A stretch of 64,000 bases of DNA from Pseudozyma flocculosa PF-1. Lineage: Eukaryota > Basidiomycota > Ustilaginomycetes > Ustilaginales > Ustilaginaceae. Under the pieces are notes generated by a model. The model ran no database searches and had not been told where the DNA came from. It was given only the letters and a program-made list of their open reading frames with translations. A program made the position numbers and the translations under genes. Numbering within the stretch: position 1 is the first letter of the stretch; every line of letters starts with the position of its first letter. This document shows positions 11,989 through 25,958 of the stretch, in pieces. The DNA is taken from contig NW_006920877.1 in the NCBI RefSeq assembly GCF_000417875.1, positions 226,825 to 290,824 of the forward strand, given 5' to 3'.

Positions 11989-14900
11989 TTACGGCGACGG
12001 CACCACGACCTCGTCTCCATCGACCCAGATGCGCTTGACGAAGCGCTCGCCCGCATGGCGTTCGATGCGCAGGCCGCTCAGCGCCGCCTCGACGTCGTGC
12101 TCGTCCCCAAACTCGTAGCCAAACTCTCCTTCCTCGGCGGGGCGCATCCTCCTGCCAAATACGGTGGCCATGCCCTCGACGACGCAGCGCACCGTGTCGC
12201 GCATGTCGACGCGGCGTTCGGCGAGCGCCATGCCGCGCTGCCTCCCCAGCTCCTGCTCGATGCACGTCATGCTGCGCCCCTGGATGCCGCACGCCACAAT
12301 GTGCCGGAAGCCCTGCATGCTCCGCTGTTCGACGTTGAGGGCGAAACCGTGCGACGTGATCCGGTGCCGCACCTGGATGCCGATCGAGGCAATCTTGTGG
12401 TACTCGTCGGCCCACACGCCCGTGTGGTCCTCGGGCGGCGGCACCGTGACCAGCCCGTGCCGCTGGGCCAGCACCAGCTTAAGGCTTTCCTGGATCCGGT
12501 CCACGTAGCACCGCGTCGATAGCTCCATGGCGCCAATGTCGAGGATCGGATAGCCCACCAGCTGCCCGGGCCCGTGGTACGTAATCTGCCCGCCCCGCTT
12601 CGTGACAAAGTAGTCGGCGCCCAGCTGGCGCAGCGCCGTGGCCACCGCCTCATCCTCCTTGCCCTCGCGCCGCCCCTCGGTGTATACCGGCTTGTGCTCG
12701 AGCAGCAGCAGCGTGTCGGTCGAAGCCGCCTTGCGGGCCTGCTTGACAATCTCGGACTCCTCGATGTGCGCCGACGAGGGCGAAGGGGATGGTGCAGAGC
12801 GGATGAGGGCGCGCGCAGAGGCGCGGCGGGCCACGAGGTGTTCCTGCAGAGCCAGGCCCAGCGAGTACGGCACCTGCTGCGGAATGTGCTCGATGCGGAT
12901 CGGCGGCAGGTGGGCGTGCTGCAGCGGTCGCGGCGGTGCGGAGCTGCCAGAGCACGACGTCGCCAGGCCGCGCGACGACGCTGCGGGGCTTCCGGTGACA
13001 TCGCGCTGCAAGAGGGCTGGACGCCGCGACGTTCGACCGAGCTTGGGCGGCGCAGGGGAGGGAGCTGTTGGTGCGCCGTGTCGTGCCAGGGCCGACGCGG
13101 CCACCGGCGGTGGCAGGATCGTCGCCTTGACCTGACGGATGGCTTCGTGCGCGATGCGCTGCGATCGCTCCGTGGACTTGGCCTCCAACCTGACGACGCG
13201 CAGCACATCTTCTGTCCAGTCGGACGCCGATCCAGCGCTGGGGCCGTCCATGTCGGCCGCCTCGACCTCTGCCACCAGGGCGGCCTCGAGCAGCTTCGAG
13301 AGGTGGCCCGTATCCCGGGTCGTTCGCGGCCCGCGCGGCTTGGCTGAAAGCCGGGTCATCAGAGGCTCATCGAATCGCTCCTTGCCGTTGGCATTGCCTT
13401 CCGCCACAAGCCTCAGGCGGTCGAGCTGATCGCTGTCGGCCACTCTGCCCTCGGCGGCGTAGGCCTTGCGCAGCTCGTCGACGCTCCAAACGAGTGTCTC
13501 CTTAACCTCGATGTGCTGCCCGAAAGCTGCGTCGCCCGCGCATTCCAAGAAGACCTGCAGGTTCGCAGACGCGACCCCCTGCATGACGATGGAGTGCGTC
13601 TCGCCGTCCGGCTCCAGGCCCCACGCTCGGAAGGTGTTGACCAGCTCGTGTGCGGCTGCAAAGTCGCGCTTGAGGATGCAGGCGCTGAGCGCGCCGTTGA
13701 GCATACCCGTCTGGCGGAACTTGTGCACGCCAACGGCCCGCCCAGACTGTTGCCATGTGCCAGCTTCGAGGAAACGGGCGACCACGCCTCGCAAGGGCGC
13801 AACCTCCTGCAGGCGAGCCTCCAGCCGCCGCAGCACCCGTGCGTTGCGCTTCGTGTCCCGGTTGAGGTCGCGGTAGAGGCCAAAGATGGTCTTGAAGAGG
13901 TGTGGCGAGAGGGGCGCGGCATGTGCACGCCCAGACGAGAGCGACAGCAGCTCGGCGTTCTGCGCCAGCAGGTCGATGCTCTGGCTCACCCTGCCCGAGT
14001 CGGCCAGGCGGCGGACGATGAAGACGACGCTGTCCGCGTCCATCGGGATCCGATCGTCGCGCATCATCTCCATGACGGTGCGCATCTTTACGTCGATCCG
14101 CCGGCCGTCCTTCGAGCCGTTGGCCTTGCGCACGGTCTGGGCGTAGATGCGCATCATCCGCAGGTAAGGTTCAGCGGACGGCGCGGCTGGACGTCGGACT
14201 CCAAGGCTGGTGCACACCTCGTCCGAAGCCAAGATGACGGTGCGGTACCTTTGGAACCAGATCTCGGCGCCGCGGATGTCGCCGGACTCGACGCGGCTCT
14301 GGACGAGCGAGAGCCAAATGGTGGTGTTCGCCGTCCATTCTGCGAGGCAGATGTCCGGCAGCCTGACCGTGTCGGGAAGCGGAGGGCTCGGGGGAGCTGC
14401 GGCTGACCGTGCCAGCTCAGAGTACGATGGCGATGCGGCTGCTCGGGACGATGAAGACGAAGCCGAGCTGGTGTGAGCGGTGCGGGCGGTGGACCAGCGG
14501 TTGAGCAGGTCCTCGCCGAGGTCTGGCCTCTTGCCCCTGCCGAATCCGATGATGAGGGCGCTGATGACGCCGAGGCTGCACTCCTGGAGCTTTGCTGCCT
14601 CCGAGGTGGCCTTGCAGCCGTCGAAGAAGGCATCTGCTGCGATGGTGGTGGCCTGCAGCATGTGGTCGGGTGGGAGGTGGTCGGAAAAGGTGGATACTAG
14701 GGACGAGATGGTCTTGTTTGAAGGAATGATGCCGCTGGTGACGCAGGCGTCCCAGATCTCGCTCATGGCGAGGATACACTGGTTGACGATGGGCAGGGAC
14801 CTGGGGTCTGTGCCGACGGGCATCTTTGCAGGCGTCCAGATGGGGGACGAGTCGTTTGGGTGCCTGCCGACCTTTTCGGGCAGGGCGGTGGACCTGTGCA

Positions 14901-15390
14901 GGATGCAGCGACGCAGTGCGATCATGAAGTGCTCGTAGTCGGTCCTGGTGAAAGGCGTGCGCTGCTGCTGGATGTCGGCGGCATAGGCCGACATGGCGGA
15001 GATGATGCGACCGCCGTCGATGAGGCGGGCGATGAGGAGGGCGCGATTCTGTCTGACGTTGACGGGCTGCACGACATCTTCAGCTTCAGGCAAGAGGGTG
15101 GGGACCTGTGCCGAAGGCGAAGGCGAAGATGAAGGTGATTGCGGTGGTCGTCGTGCCTCGGCTGCGCGGAAGTGAGGCGATGCAAAGGAGCGGAGCTTTT
15201 TGGCCGCTGGCCAAGCGCCATCGATGGAAGCGCTTGGGGTGACGAGGAAAGGCGGGAGGATGTCCTGGATCGAGGAGGGATGCGGGCTGGGAGTGGTGTG
15301 CAGGGTGCGGCGCCCAGTGGCGATGCGGTTGGCGATGCGAGCCGAGGCCGAGGCGATGCGCGAGGGCATCGATGTGGCCGAGGATGCCAT
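11989..15390 (-). CDS. LIP2: PPR-like / octanoyltransferase (LipB) fusion protein, mitochondrial
   Basis: One uninterrupted 1,133-codon frame. The C-terminal ~305 residues (from about 829) are a complete lipoyl(octanoyl) transferase, which moves octanoate from acyl carrier protein to lipoate-dependent enzymes such as glycine cleavage H protein. The family catalytic pair is present: Lys999 in HKIASIGI and Cys1034 in VACGIQG, 35 residues apart (34 in E. coli LipB). The N-terminus is Arg/Ser/Ala-rich without acidic residues (GRRTLHTTP), a typical mitochondrial presequence. Residues ~100-710 are helical, with at least one clear pentatricopeptide-like unit near 561-600 (LNGALSACILKRDFAAAHEL). A second presequence-like motif (SRGLATS) lies just before the LipB part. 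There is no Met between 714 and the LipB domain, so LipB cannot easily start alone. The frame is open upstream to 15,771, but Met at 15,390 begins the presequence. Yeast LIP2 has only the LipB part; the fusion needs transcript support. Confidence 0.85.
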   Translation of the reverse strand: MASSATSMPSRIASASARIANRIATGRRTLHTTPSPHPSSIQDILPPFLVTPSASIDGAWPAAKKLRSFASPHFRAAEARRPPQSPSSSPSPSAQVPTLLPEAEDVVQPVNVRQNRALLIARLIDGGRIISAMSAYAADIQQQRTPFTRTDYEHFMIALRRCILHRSTALPEKVGRHPNDSSPIWTPAKMPVGTDPRSLPIVNQCILAMSEIWDACVTSGIIPSNKTISSLVSTFSDHLPPDHMLQATTIAADAFFDGCKATSEAAKLQECSLGVISALIIGFGRGKRPDLGEDLLNRWSTARTAHTSSASSSSSRAAASPSYSELARSAAAPPSPPLPDTVRLPDICLAEWTANTTIWLSLVQSRVESGDIRGAEIWFQRYRTVILASDEVCTSLGVRRPAAPSAEPYLRMMRIYAQTVRKANGSKDGRRIDVKMRTVMEMMRDDRIPMDADSVVFIVRRLADSGRVSQSIDLLAQNAELLSLSSGRAHAAPLSPHLFKTIFGLYRDLNRDTKRNARVLRRLEARLQEVAPLRGVVARFLEAGTWQQSGRAVGVHKFRQTGMLNGALSACILKRDFAAAHELVNTFRAWGLEPDGETHSIVMQGVASANLQVFLECAGDAAFGQHIEVKETLVWSVDELRKAYAAEGRVADSDQLDRLRLVAEGNANGKERFDEPLMTRLSAKPRGPRTTRDTGHLSKLLEAALVAEVEAADMDGPSAGSASDWTEDVLRVVRLEAKSTERSQRIAHEAIRQVKATILPPPVAASALARHGAPTAPSPAPPKLGRTSRRPALLQRDVTGSPAASSRGLATSCSGSSAPPRPLQHAHLPPIRIEHIPQQVPYSLGLALQEHLVARRASARALIRSAPSPSPSSAHIEESEIVKQARKAASTDTLLLLEHKPVYTEGRREGKEDEAVATALRQLGADYFVTKRGGQITYHGPGQLVGYPILDIGAMELSTRCYVDRIQESLKLVLAQRHGLVTVPPPEDHTGVWADEYHKIASIGIQVRHRITSHGFALNVEQRSMQGFRHIVACGIQGRSMTCIEQELGRQRGMALAERRVDMRDTVRCVVEGMATVFGRRMRPAEEGEFGYEFGDEHDVEAALSGLRIERHAGERFVKRIWVDGDEVVVPSP

Positions 15391-15747
15391 GGCTGGCACG
15401 CTGAGGGAGAGATTGACGCCGGACGGGCGGTGCGGCGATGGCAGCGTGGAGGTCGGTGTGGGGCCAGATTGATGGTGGTGGTGGTGGTGGGTTGAGAGGA
15501 AGCGGGCCAAGTGGTAGCGGCGGCTGACCAGCCAAGCCCACCTTGTCGCTCTGGCCGAAAATCTCAAAGGTTGGCGCGGGTTGCCCGCAGCCTCGTTCTT
15601 GCTTTTCTCGCGCGAAAAGAGTTTGGCCGGCGTGAGGCCTCCACCTGGCCCACCCTCACCGCCTTCCTCAACGACGACCACCACCACCACCACTTCTCGC
15701 TCCTTGTCAGCAAGCACATCCCCTCGCCCCTCTCCGCCACCGCAAAC
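15391..15747. promoter_or_regulatory. Shared divergent promoter of the LipB-fusion and PAC4 genes
   Basis: 357 bp separate the two start codons, so both genes must be driven from here. It holds a near-palindrome at 15,602-15,619 with a TCGCGCGA core and A/T arms, which contains an E2F-like TTTTCGCGC word on the minus strand. A (TGG)n tract at 15,473-15,490 and an oppositely oriented (CCA)n tract at 15,677-15,693 form an inverted pair. No TATA box is obvious. The factor assignment is inference. Confidence 0.5.
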
Positions 15748-16400
15748 ATGACAATCACAACGCACACCCACCTAATATCCATCCCGCACACCGTCCTGCC
15801 CCACTTCCTCGTATCCCTCGTCGTCATGTCCGCATCCCTCCAGGTATGGTGCGGCGTCGCATCCCCGCACCTCGTCTCCTCGCTCTCCTCCTCCCCCGGC
15901 GACGCAACCGAAAACGACCAGGACGACGAGCTCAACAGGGCGCTGCGCGAGTCGGGCCGGATCCAGGAAACAGAACAGCACAGCGCCATCCCGCAGGGAA
16001 TGCTCGCGTCGGAATGGGCGGTCGCCATGTCCCTACCCTCGAGGGAGACGATGGCAACCTCCATCTACCGATCCAATGCCGACATCGCAAAGGCAATGGC
16101 AAGGAGGATAAGTGAGTCTCCCTGGCTACCCACATCGCCGCCTCAGATCCAACTCTTGACACGCCTCTGACCGTTCCTTTGTCCCTTGCCCTTGCCCTCC
16201 TCGACCCAGGTCAAACGCTCAAGGTGCCCCAGCTCTTCCTTAGCCTCGACGTGCCACCGCCCCTCTTGCCCTCGTCCTCGGCGCCACAGAATCCAGAAGA
16301 CTCGCTCGCCCTCCTCGCTCTCGAAAAGGGCATTCGCGACGTCTGCAGATCCGTACTCGAGGCCAGTCAGGCACCATCCGCAAACACTAAGGCTGCTTGA
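15748..16400 (+). CDS. PSMG4: Proteasome assembly chaperone 4-like protein
   Basis: Two exons, 15,748-16,111 and 16,210-16,400, separated by a 98-nt intron with a GTGAGT donor; the joined product is 184 aa. Blocks characteristic of the PAC4 family run in order: a hydrophobic strand followed by LQVWCGVASPHL, the central SEWAVAMSLPSRETMATSIY, then IAKAMARRISQTLKVPQLFLSLD across the splice junction, and a final hydrophobic strand ending in an acidic/basic helix. PAC3-PAC4 (Poc3/Irc25-Poc4 in yeast) forms a dimer that helps assemble the 20S alpha ring in the cytosol. The protein is somewhat longer than human PAC4 because of an acidic loop near residues 50-75. I made the assignment by eye from remembered family patterns; the family is weakly conserved. 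Confidence 0.75.
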
Positions 16401-16548
16401 CGGTCATCGATACCCCTTTTCCCTCTGCCAGCCACCTGCCGTCGGCCTCGCCGTCTCAGACCGCCATCACCACCGTCGCTCTTGTTCTCTTCGAATAGTG
16501 ATTCCTGCAAACGGGCAAAGAGGGCAGCTGACACTGAGAGAGACGGAA

Positions 16549-16574
16549 GGGGGGGGGGGGGGGGGGGGGGGGGT
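16549..16574. repeat. G26 homopolymer next to a contig end
   Basis: Twenty-six consecutive G about 70 nt before the N gap. Its length is unreliable in a 454-based assembly, and it probably contributed to the contig break. Confidence 0.9.
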
Positions 16575-16642
16575 CTTCGTTCCGCCGTCCGACGAGGAAC
16601 GCGACGGTCCTACGTCCGACCAGTACGAACGTAAACGTACGT

Positions 16643-17012
16643 NNNNNNNNNNNNNNNNNNNNNNNNNNNNNNNNNNNNNNNNNNNNNNNNNNNNNNNNNN
16701 NNNNNNNNNNNNNNNNNNNNNNNNNNNNNNNNNNNNNNNNNNNNNNNNNNNNNNNNNNNNNNNNNNNNNNNNNNNNNNNNNNNNNNNNNNNNNNNNNNNN
16801 NNNNNNNNNNNNNNNNNNNNNNNNNNNNNNNNNNNNNNNNNNNNNNNNNNNNNNNNNNNNNNNNNNNNNNNNNNNNNNNNNNNNNNNNNNNNNNNNNNNN
16901 NNNNNNNNNNNNNNNNNNNNNNNNNNNNNNNNNNNNNNNNNNNNNNNNNNNNNNNNNNNNNNNNNNNNNNNNNNNNNNNNNNNNNNNNNNNNNNNNNNNN
17001 NNNNNNNNNNNN
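16643..17012. other. Assembly gap (370 N)
   Basis: Scaffold gap of 370 N. It lies between the 3' end of the PAC4 gene (+) and the truncated 3' end of the YAK1 gene (-), so it must contain the missing YAK1 C-terminus and both 3' UTRs. Confidence 1.
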
Positions 17013-17059
17013 CGAATTGAGAACCGCGGCAGCCGGTCTGGCCTGCAATACAAACCCCG
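17013..17059. other. Chimeric mate-pair tag copied from 22,949-22,997
   Basis: These 47 nt match 22,949-22,997 base for base except for two homopolymer under-calls (CCC read as CC, GGG read as GG), the usual 454 error. The match ends exactly where the linker at 17,060 begins. It is therefore one half of a circularised 454 paired-end read that was not split before assembly, not a genomic repeat. Confidence 0.95.
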
Positions 17060-17102
17060 CGTAATAACTTCGTATAGCATACACTTATACGAAGTTATAC
17101 GA
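17060..17102. other. 454 Titanium paired-end linker (loxP-like) left in the assembly
   Basis: Two 13-bp lox arms (ATAACTTCGTATA and its inverse) surround a GCATACA-type spacer, with CGTA at one end and CGA at the other. This is the layout of the Roche 454 Titanium paired-end adaptor, with one extra C in the spacer. It is technical sequence. It also supplies the false TAA at 17,095-17,097 that ends the YAK1 reading frame. Confidence 0.95.
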
Positions 17103-21813
<4,711 letters not shown>

Positions 21814-23935
21814 TCCGGGCCAAAGGATGACGACGGCGGCGGCAGCAGCAGCGTCGGCAGAAGAGGCGGTGGCGGTCGTTAAGGGGACGGCAGCTCGGTG
21901 GTAGGCTGCGAGAGCAAGAGGTGCAGCAGCGTGGTCGCTGGGCGGTGCTGCGAGAAGGCCGGGCTCGACACAGAGGGGGTGAGCCGTCGGGTTGGATGCC
22001 GAAGTCCGGGATCCTGCGGCGCTTGCGCGCTGGCAACGCCGGGGATGGCGAGGCCGGTCGGATCAGCCGGTGGTCGATGCACGGCGCTGTCTTCCCAGGC
22101 AGAGTTGGTGGTGAACAAGATGCGGGTCGGGCCGATCCAGGCTGAACGCAAGGAGAAGCCGAGGTACCGCGAGGAGCTGAGGTTTGGCTGAGCGGGGATG
22201 GCAGACAGCAAGCTAGAGCGATGCGAAGCGGGGTGATGGGCGTCGGCAGCGGTCCGACTTGTGGCCGATGCGCTGTGGCAAGGGGAGCGAGCAGATCCTC
22301 GCCAGGCTGATGCCGCTGGCTGGCTGGATCCAAGACAGCCTCAAAGGTGCCGTACAAGCGTCGATGTGAAGGAGCGAGGAGGTCGAACGCTGGGGCGAGC
22401 GGAGGAGTCGATCAGGCCAAAGAATGGCGCCGTTCGTTGGGGGGGATCGCGCGGGTGCGATGACGCCGAAGCCTGCTACGTCGAGCCTGCGCGAGAATCT
22501 GGGCGGATGATAATGCTGCTGGGGGATGGGCTGGATAGGGCTGTCGGTGACGGCGGCGGCGACGACGAGAGGGTCGAGGTGAAGCAAAGGCAGCAGCAGG
22601 CGGTCGAGATCGAGCAAGCGGACGGACGGGAAAGGGTGTGCGAGACGAAGCGACAGACCCGGCGGGCAGGCAGCTAGCTAGCTCAAAGAGCAGCAGCAGG
22701 CAGCCAGCTTCACTCGCAAGCAAGCACAGCTGCTAGCGTTGGCGCGCTCCGTTGCGTTGCGTTGCGTTGCGCACAAGCCCAGCCCCAAGCCAGCCAGATG
22801 GGCTGCCAGGCTGGCCAGGCTGTGCGAGCGGGCCTCGGCACGGCGTGGCTGGCTGGCAGGCGGGCAGGCGGGCGGGCGGGCCAGCGGGGTCCATTTCAAA
22901 AGCCATCCGCCCACCCTCGCGGGTTGCAATACAAACAGCGCCCTGGCCCGAATTGAGAACCCGCGGCAGCCGGGTCTGGCCTGCAATACAAACCCCGGGC
23001 CAAGCCAAGGAAGCTAAGGCAGCTTGCCCCCCCGCCCCTGCCAAACAACAGGCCGGCAGCCAGCAGCAGCAGGCAAGGAGGAGCACGCAGCAGAACGTAA
23101 CAGCCGGCCAGGCAGGCAGGCGACCTTACGCACGGGCTCCTCCAAAAGGGGGGCTGGAAAGCCAGCTGGCCGGGCAGCGTTGCCAGGGCCAAGAAGATGG
23201 CCGACGGAGGTGCACGCTGCTGCTACTTTGCTGCTGCTGCCGCCATCGACCGGTTCAGCTCTCTCTTGCCTACCTCTTCCTTTCATCTACCGCACAGTAT
23301 CGGGGGACGACCACGTCTCGAGCCCGGGATCGACAAGAGGGGCTCCCAAATGGAAGCCGTCGTCGCATTCACCGAGCCCTGCCAGCACGACGACAAGCTC
23401 GCAAGGCCTCGTTCCCAAGGCGGTCTGTCGGCAAAGCGCTGACGCTGGGAAGAGGGCCTGCGGACCTAGCTTGCCTCGGCCACCAGTGTGGCGACGAGCT
23501 CGTCGGGCGGCCGTGCCTCATCTGCTTCTGCTCGGCGCGCGCAACGCACAGGCAGAGGGTGCGGCTCTCAAAAAGAGGGTGAGACTCGAGGAGCGGCAAC
23601 TGACGCGATGGGCACAGGGTCACGACACGGGGATGGCATGCGGCCTCGGCGGGCCACGACGCCTGTACCCGGGCTAGCATCATGATGACGCTATGTATAC
23701 AGGGGACCTGAAAACGATGCGATGAGTAGGTCATGAGGGGGTGTATGGACAGCGACGAGACTCTGGGTGACGGTGGCCGCTCTGGCTTGCGGTGCGACGA
23801 CGCCACAGCTGGGATATCCACGAACGCGCGACAGAGGTGGAGCGGCGGGAACGGAAGGAATGGTTGCTGGCGCAGCTCAACGCCCGGCGATGCTTGCTCG
23901 CTTGCCTGCTTGCTCTGGACGCAACGACTCTGTTC
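21814..23935. other. Intergenic: YAK1 upstream region and securin-like gene 3' flank
   Basis: 2.1 kb without a supportable gene. It is the promoter and leader side of YAK1 and the downstream side of the securin-like gene, both on the minus strand. It contains four GTTGC units at 22,751-22,770 and a short direct repeat TGCAATACAAAC at 22,924-22,935 and 22,982-22,993. The true genomic copy of the misplaced mate-pair tag is at 22,949-22,997. Confidence 0.6.
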
Positions 23936-25958
23936 TTACGAGAGTGAGGGCTGCGGCGAACCCGGCCCTTCGACCGCTGGCTCTGCAGCAGAGTGACTAG
24001 AGACGGAGACTGGCTCCGGCGCTGTCTCTTCCGCATCTTGTCCAGCGGGTAGGGCCAATGCCTCTGGGGCGGGCTCAGCTGAAGAGGTCGCCGCGCAGGG
24101 CTCGTCGCTGGCCTCGATGACCGGCTCGAGGTCGAATCCCTCGAAGCTCGTCTCAGCCGTCGACTGCTGCATCTTCTCTTCGACAAAGCGGCCGAGATCG
24201 TCGTTTCTGAGGTCGCGCAGCTTGACGTTCATCTGCATGCGAGGCTTCGGCGGCGCGGGGACAGCGCCACGCGCAGCAGACGGCGGTGGCGGCCGAGCCG
24301 TCGGCCTCGCGCCCGTCGCGGGTCGGCCCGCTGTTGCCAGCCGAGGCGGCGCGATGGATCGCATCAGGCTCGTTTTGCGCGACTGCGTGGTTCCAGCGCT
24401 GCTGCTCGACGCCGGCCTTGCCGACGTCGGTGTTTGAGCGATCCGGTTGGATGGACGGCTCGGTCCGGGCCTGGTAGAGCCGGCGGGTGGCGCGCCTCTG
24501 CCAGCAGGACCGCTGGCGGCTTTCGCACCCGGCGGTGCGGCGCCCAACCTTGTCGATGTGCTTGCAGCCGAGGCCTTCGATGCGCTGGTCGAGGGTCGCG
24601 AGAGCGTGGTCGACGATGATGCCGACGAGGGTTGGGAGCGGGGCCGTATCGTCGAGGCCGAAGTGGCGCCTGCGCGTGCAGAAGTGGCCGTGGCCGGGGT
24701 GCGGCTCTTCACTTGCAAAGAGCTCGCCTTGCGGGGCTCGGTCGGTCGAGCAGAGACCTTCGTGAGGCGATCAGAGGGGCGTGCGGACCCGGCTTCGGCG
24801 GAAGACGCGCTGATCGGGACGTCCGGCCAGAGATCATCGTCAGAGGCACCACCGTCGCTCAGCTGTGGCGGCGATCCAAGGTCGAGAGCGTCGCCGGTCA
24901 GCTCCGGGAAGGCCTTGGCATCCTCGGAGTCCGACAGCTCAGCAGGCACTCCCTTGAGGAAGCCTGCCGGACGGAAGGTGGCCAGCTGTTGGGCCAGCTC
25001 CTTGGCGCTGGGCACGCCGTCGAGCTCGGAGGGGTACTCGTACGGCGGATCTGGCGGAGAAGGTGCAAAAGAGGGGCGGCGAAGGCATAGCGGGGTGGAG
25101 CGAGGCGGAGCGGCAGGACGCAAAGAGTGGTGAGCGAGGTCTACGAGACGTCGACAGCGGCCTGTAGCATTTAGGCAGCCGGCATCCTCCCGCACACTCA
25201 CTTGTCGCCCAGGTACTCGGTGGCATGTACTCGATCTCCGGGTAGAGCTCTTCTTCAGTCAACTCCCTCTGCGACTGGTGCGTTTCGAGCTGCGGCGCCT
25301 CGAGGTCGTCGAGGTTGAGTCCGAGCTCGGCGTCGAGCATCTCGCCCATCCTCGCCTTGATCTGGCCCGCTTTGCCGATGTTGGCGGCCGGCGTGACGAA
25401 GCTGGTCTGCCTGCTCATCATGCGGCCTTTGAGCAGCGGAGCGTTTGGAGCCGGCGTCATCATCGAGCTCATGTCGGTGGCGTAGGACTGGTCGGCGCGG
25501 GAGAAGGGCGTCGCGGCATTCTCCTTCATCTTGCCGTTGAGCGTGCGGAGGGGCTGGCCGACGGCCTTCTTGGGGCTGACGCTCTGCGAGCCCTTGGAGG
25601 GGGACTGCAGCGCCGTCTTGGCCTTGCCCTTGGACGGCGAAGACATGTCCTTCTTGGCGGGGGAGCTGTCCTCGTTCTGGCCCTGGCGGTTCCTCAGGCC
25701 AGGCGTCTTGTTAGTACGATCACCAAGCGCTCTGGCCGGCGTCTTGGAGGCCAGCTCCTTGAACAGCTGCTTGGGGCCCAGAGTGCTAGAGTCTTGTCCG
25801 AACGGCGGCTTTGACGACATTTCGCCGAGCCCACGCTTCCCGGTCGTCATGGCTCTGGAGCGTGTCGGTGAGAGGTGGGAGCGGGAAGGGCCGGGCGTCC
25901 GAGCCTGTGCCGCAAACGGCTGGTTCTCGTGCGGCGCGAATCCCCGACTGTGGAACAT
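23936..25958 (-). CDS. Securin-like separase inhibitor (Pds1/Cut2 type)
   Basis: Two exons, 25,958-25,202 and 25,050-23,936, with a 151-nt intron (GTGAGT donor); the joined product is 623 aa. The N-terminal half reads like a securin: a KEN box at 145-147, a destruction-box-like RALGDRTN at 76-83 (in the cyclin-type register the first Arg is Ala), many SP/TP sites, and YPEIEYMPP at 239-247. The latter resembles the pseudosubstrate segment by which securin occupies separase (human securin has PEIEKFFP), with Pro where a cleavable substrate has Arg. The second exon begins NPPYEYPSELDG and then continues for about 370 Ser/Ala/Pro-rich residues, making the protein far longer than Pds1 or Cut2. It would hold separase inactive until APC/C-driven destruction at anaphase. 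Securins diverge quickly, so the call rests on motifs. Confidence 0.7.

Noticed and set aside
15391..15771. In-frame N-terminal extension of the LipB-fusion gene
   Set aside because: The extension encodes poly-Val and poly-His from triplet tracts and would overlap the PAC4 start; Met at 15,390 begins a good presequence.
17013..17059. A dispersed genomic repeat shared with 22,949-22,997
   Set aside because: The match stops exactly at the linker and differs only by homopolymer under-calls, so it is the other tag of the same read.
17060..17102. A loxP site, suggesting an engineered strain or a Cre-type recombination system
   Set aside because: The flanking CGTA and CGA bases match the 454 Titanium linker, the spacer has an extra base, the site sits at a contig edge, and the left flank is a displaced copy of 22,949-22,997.
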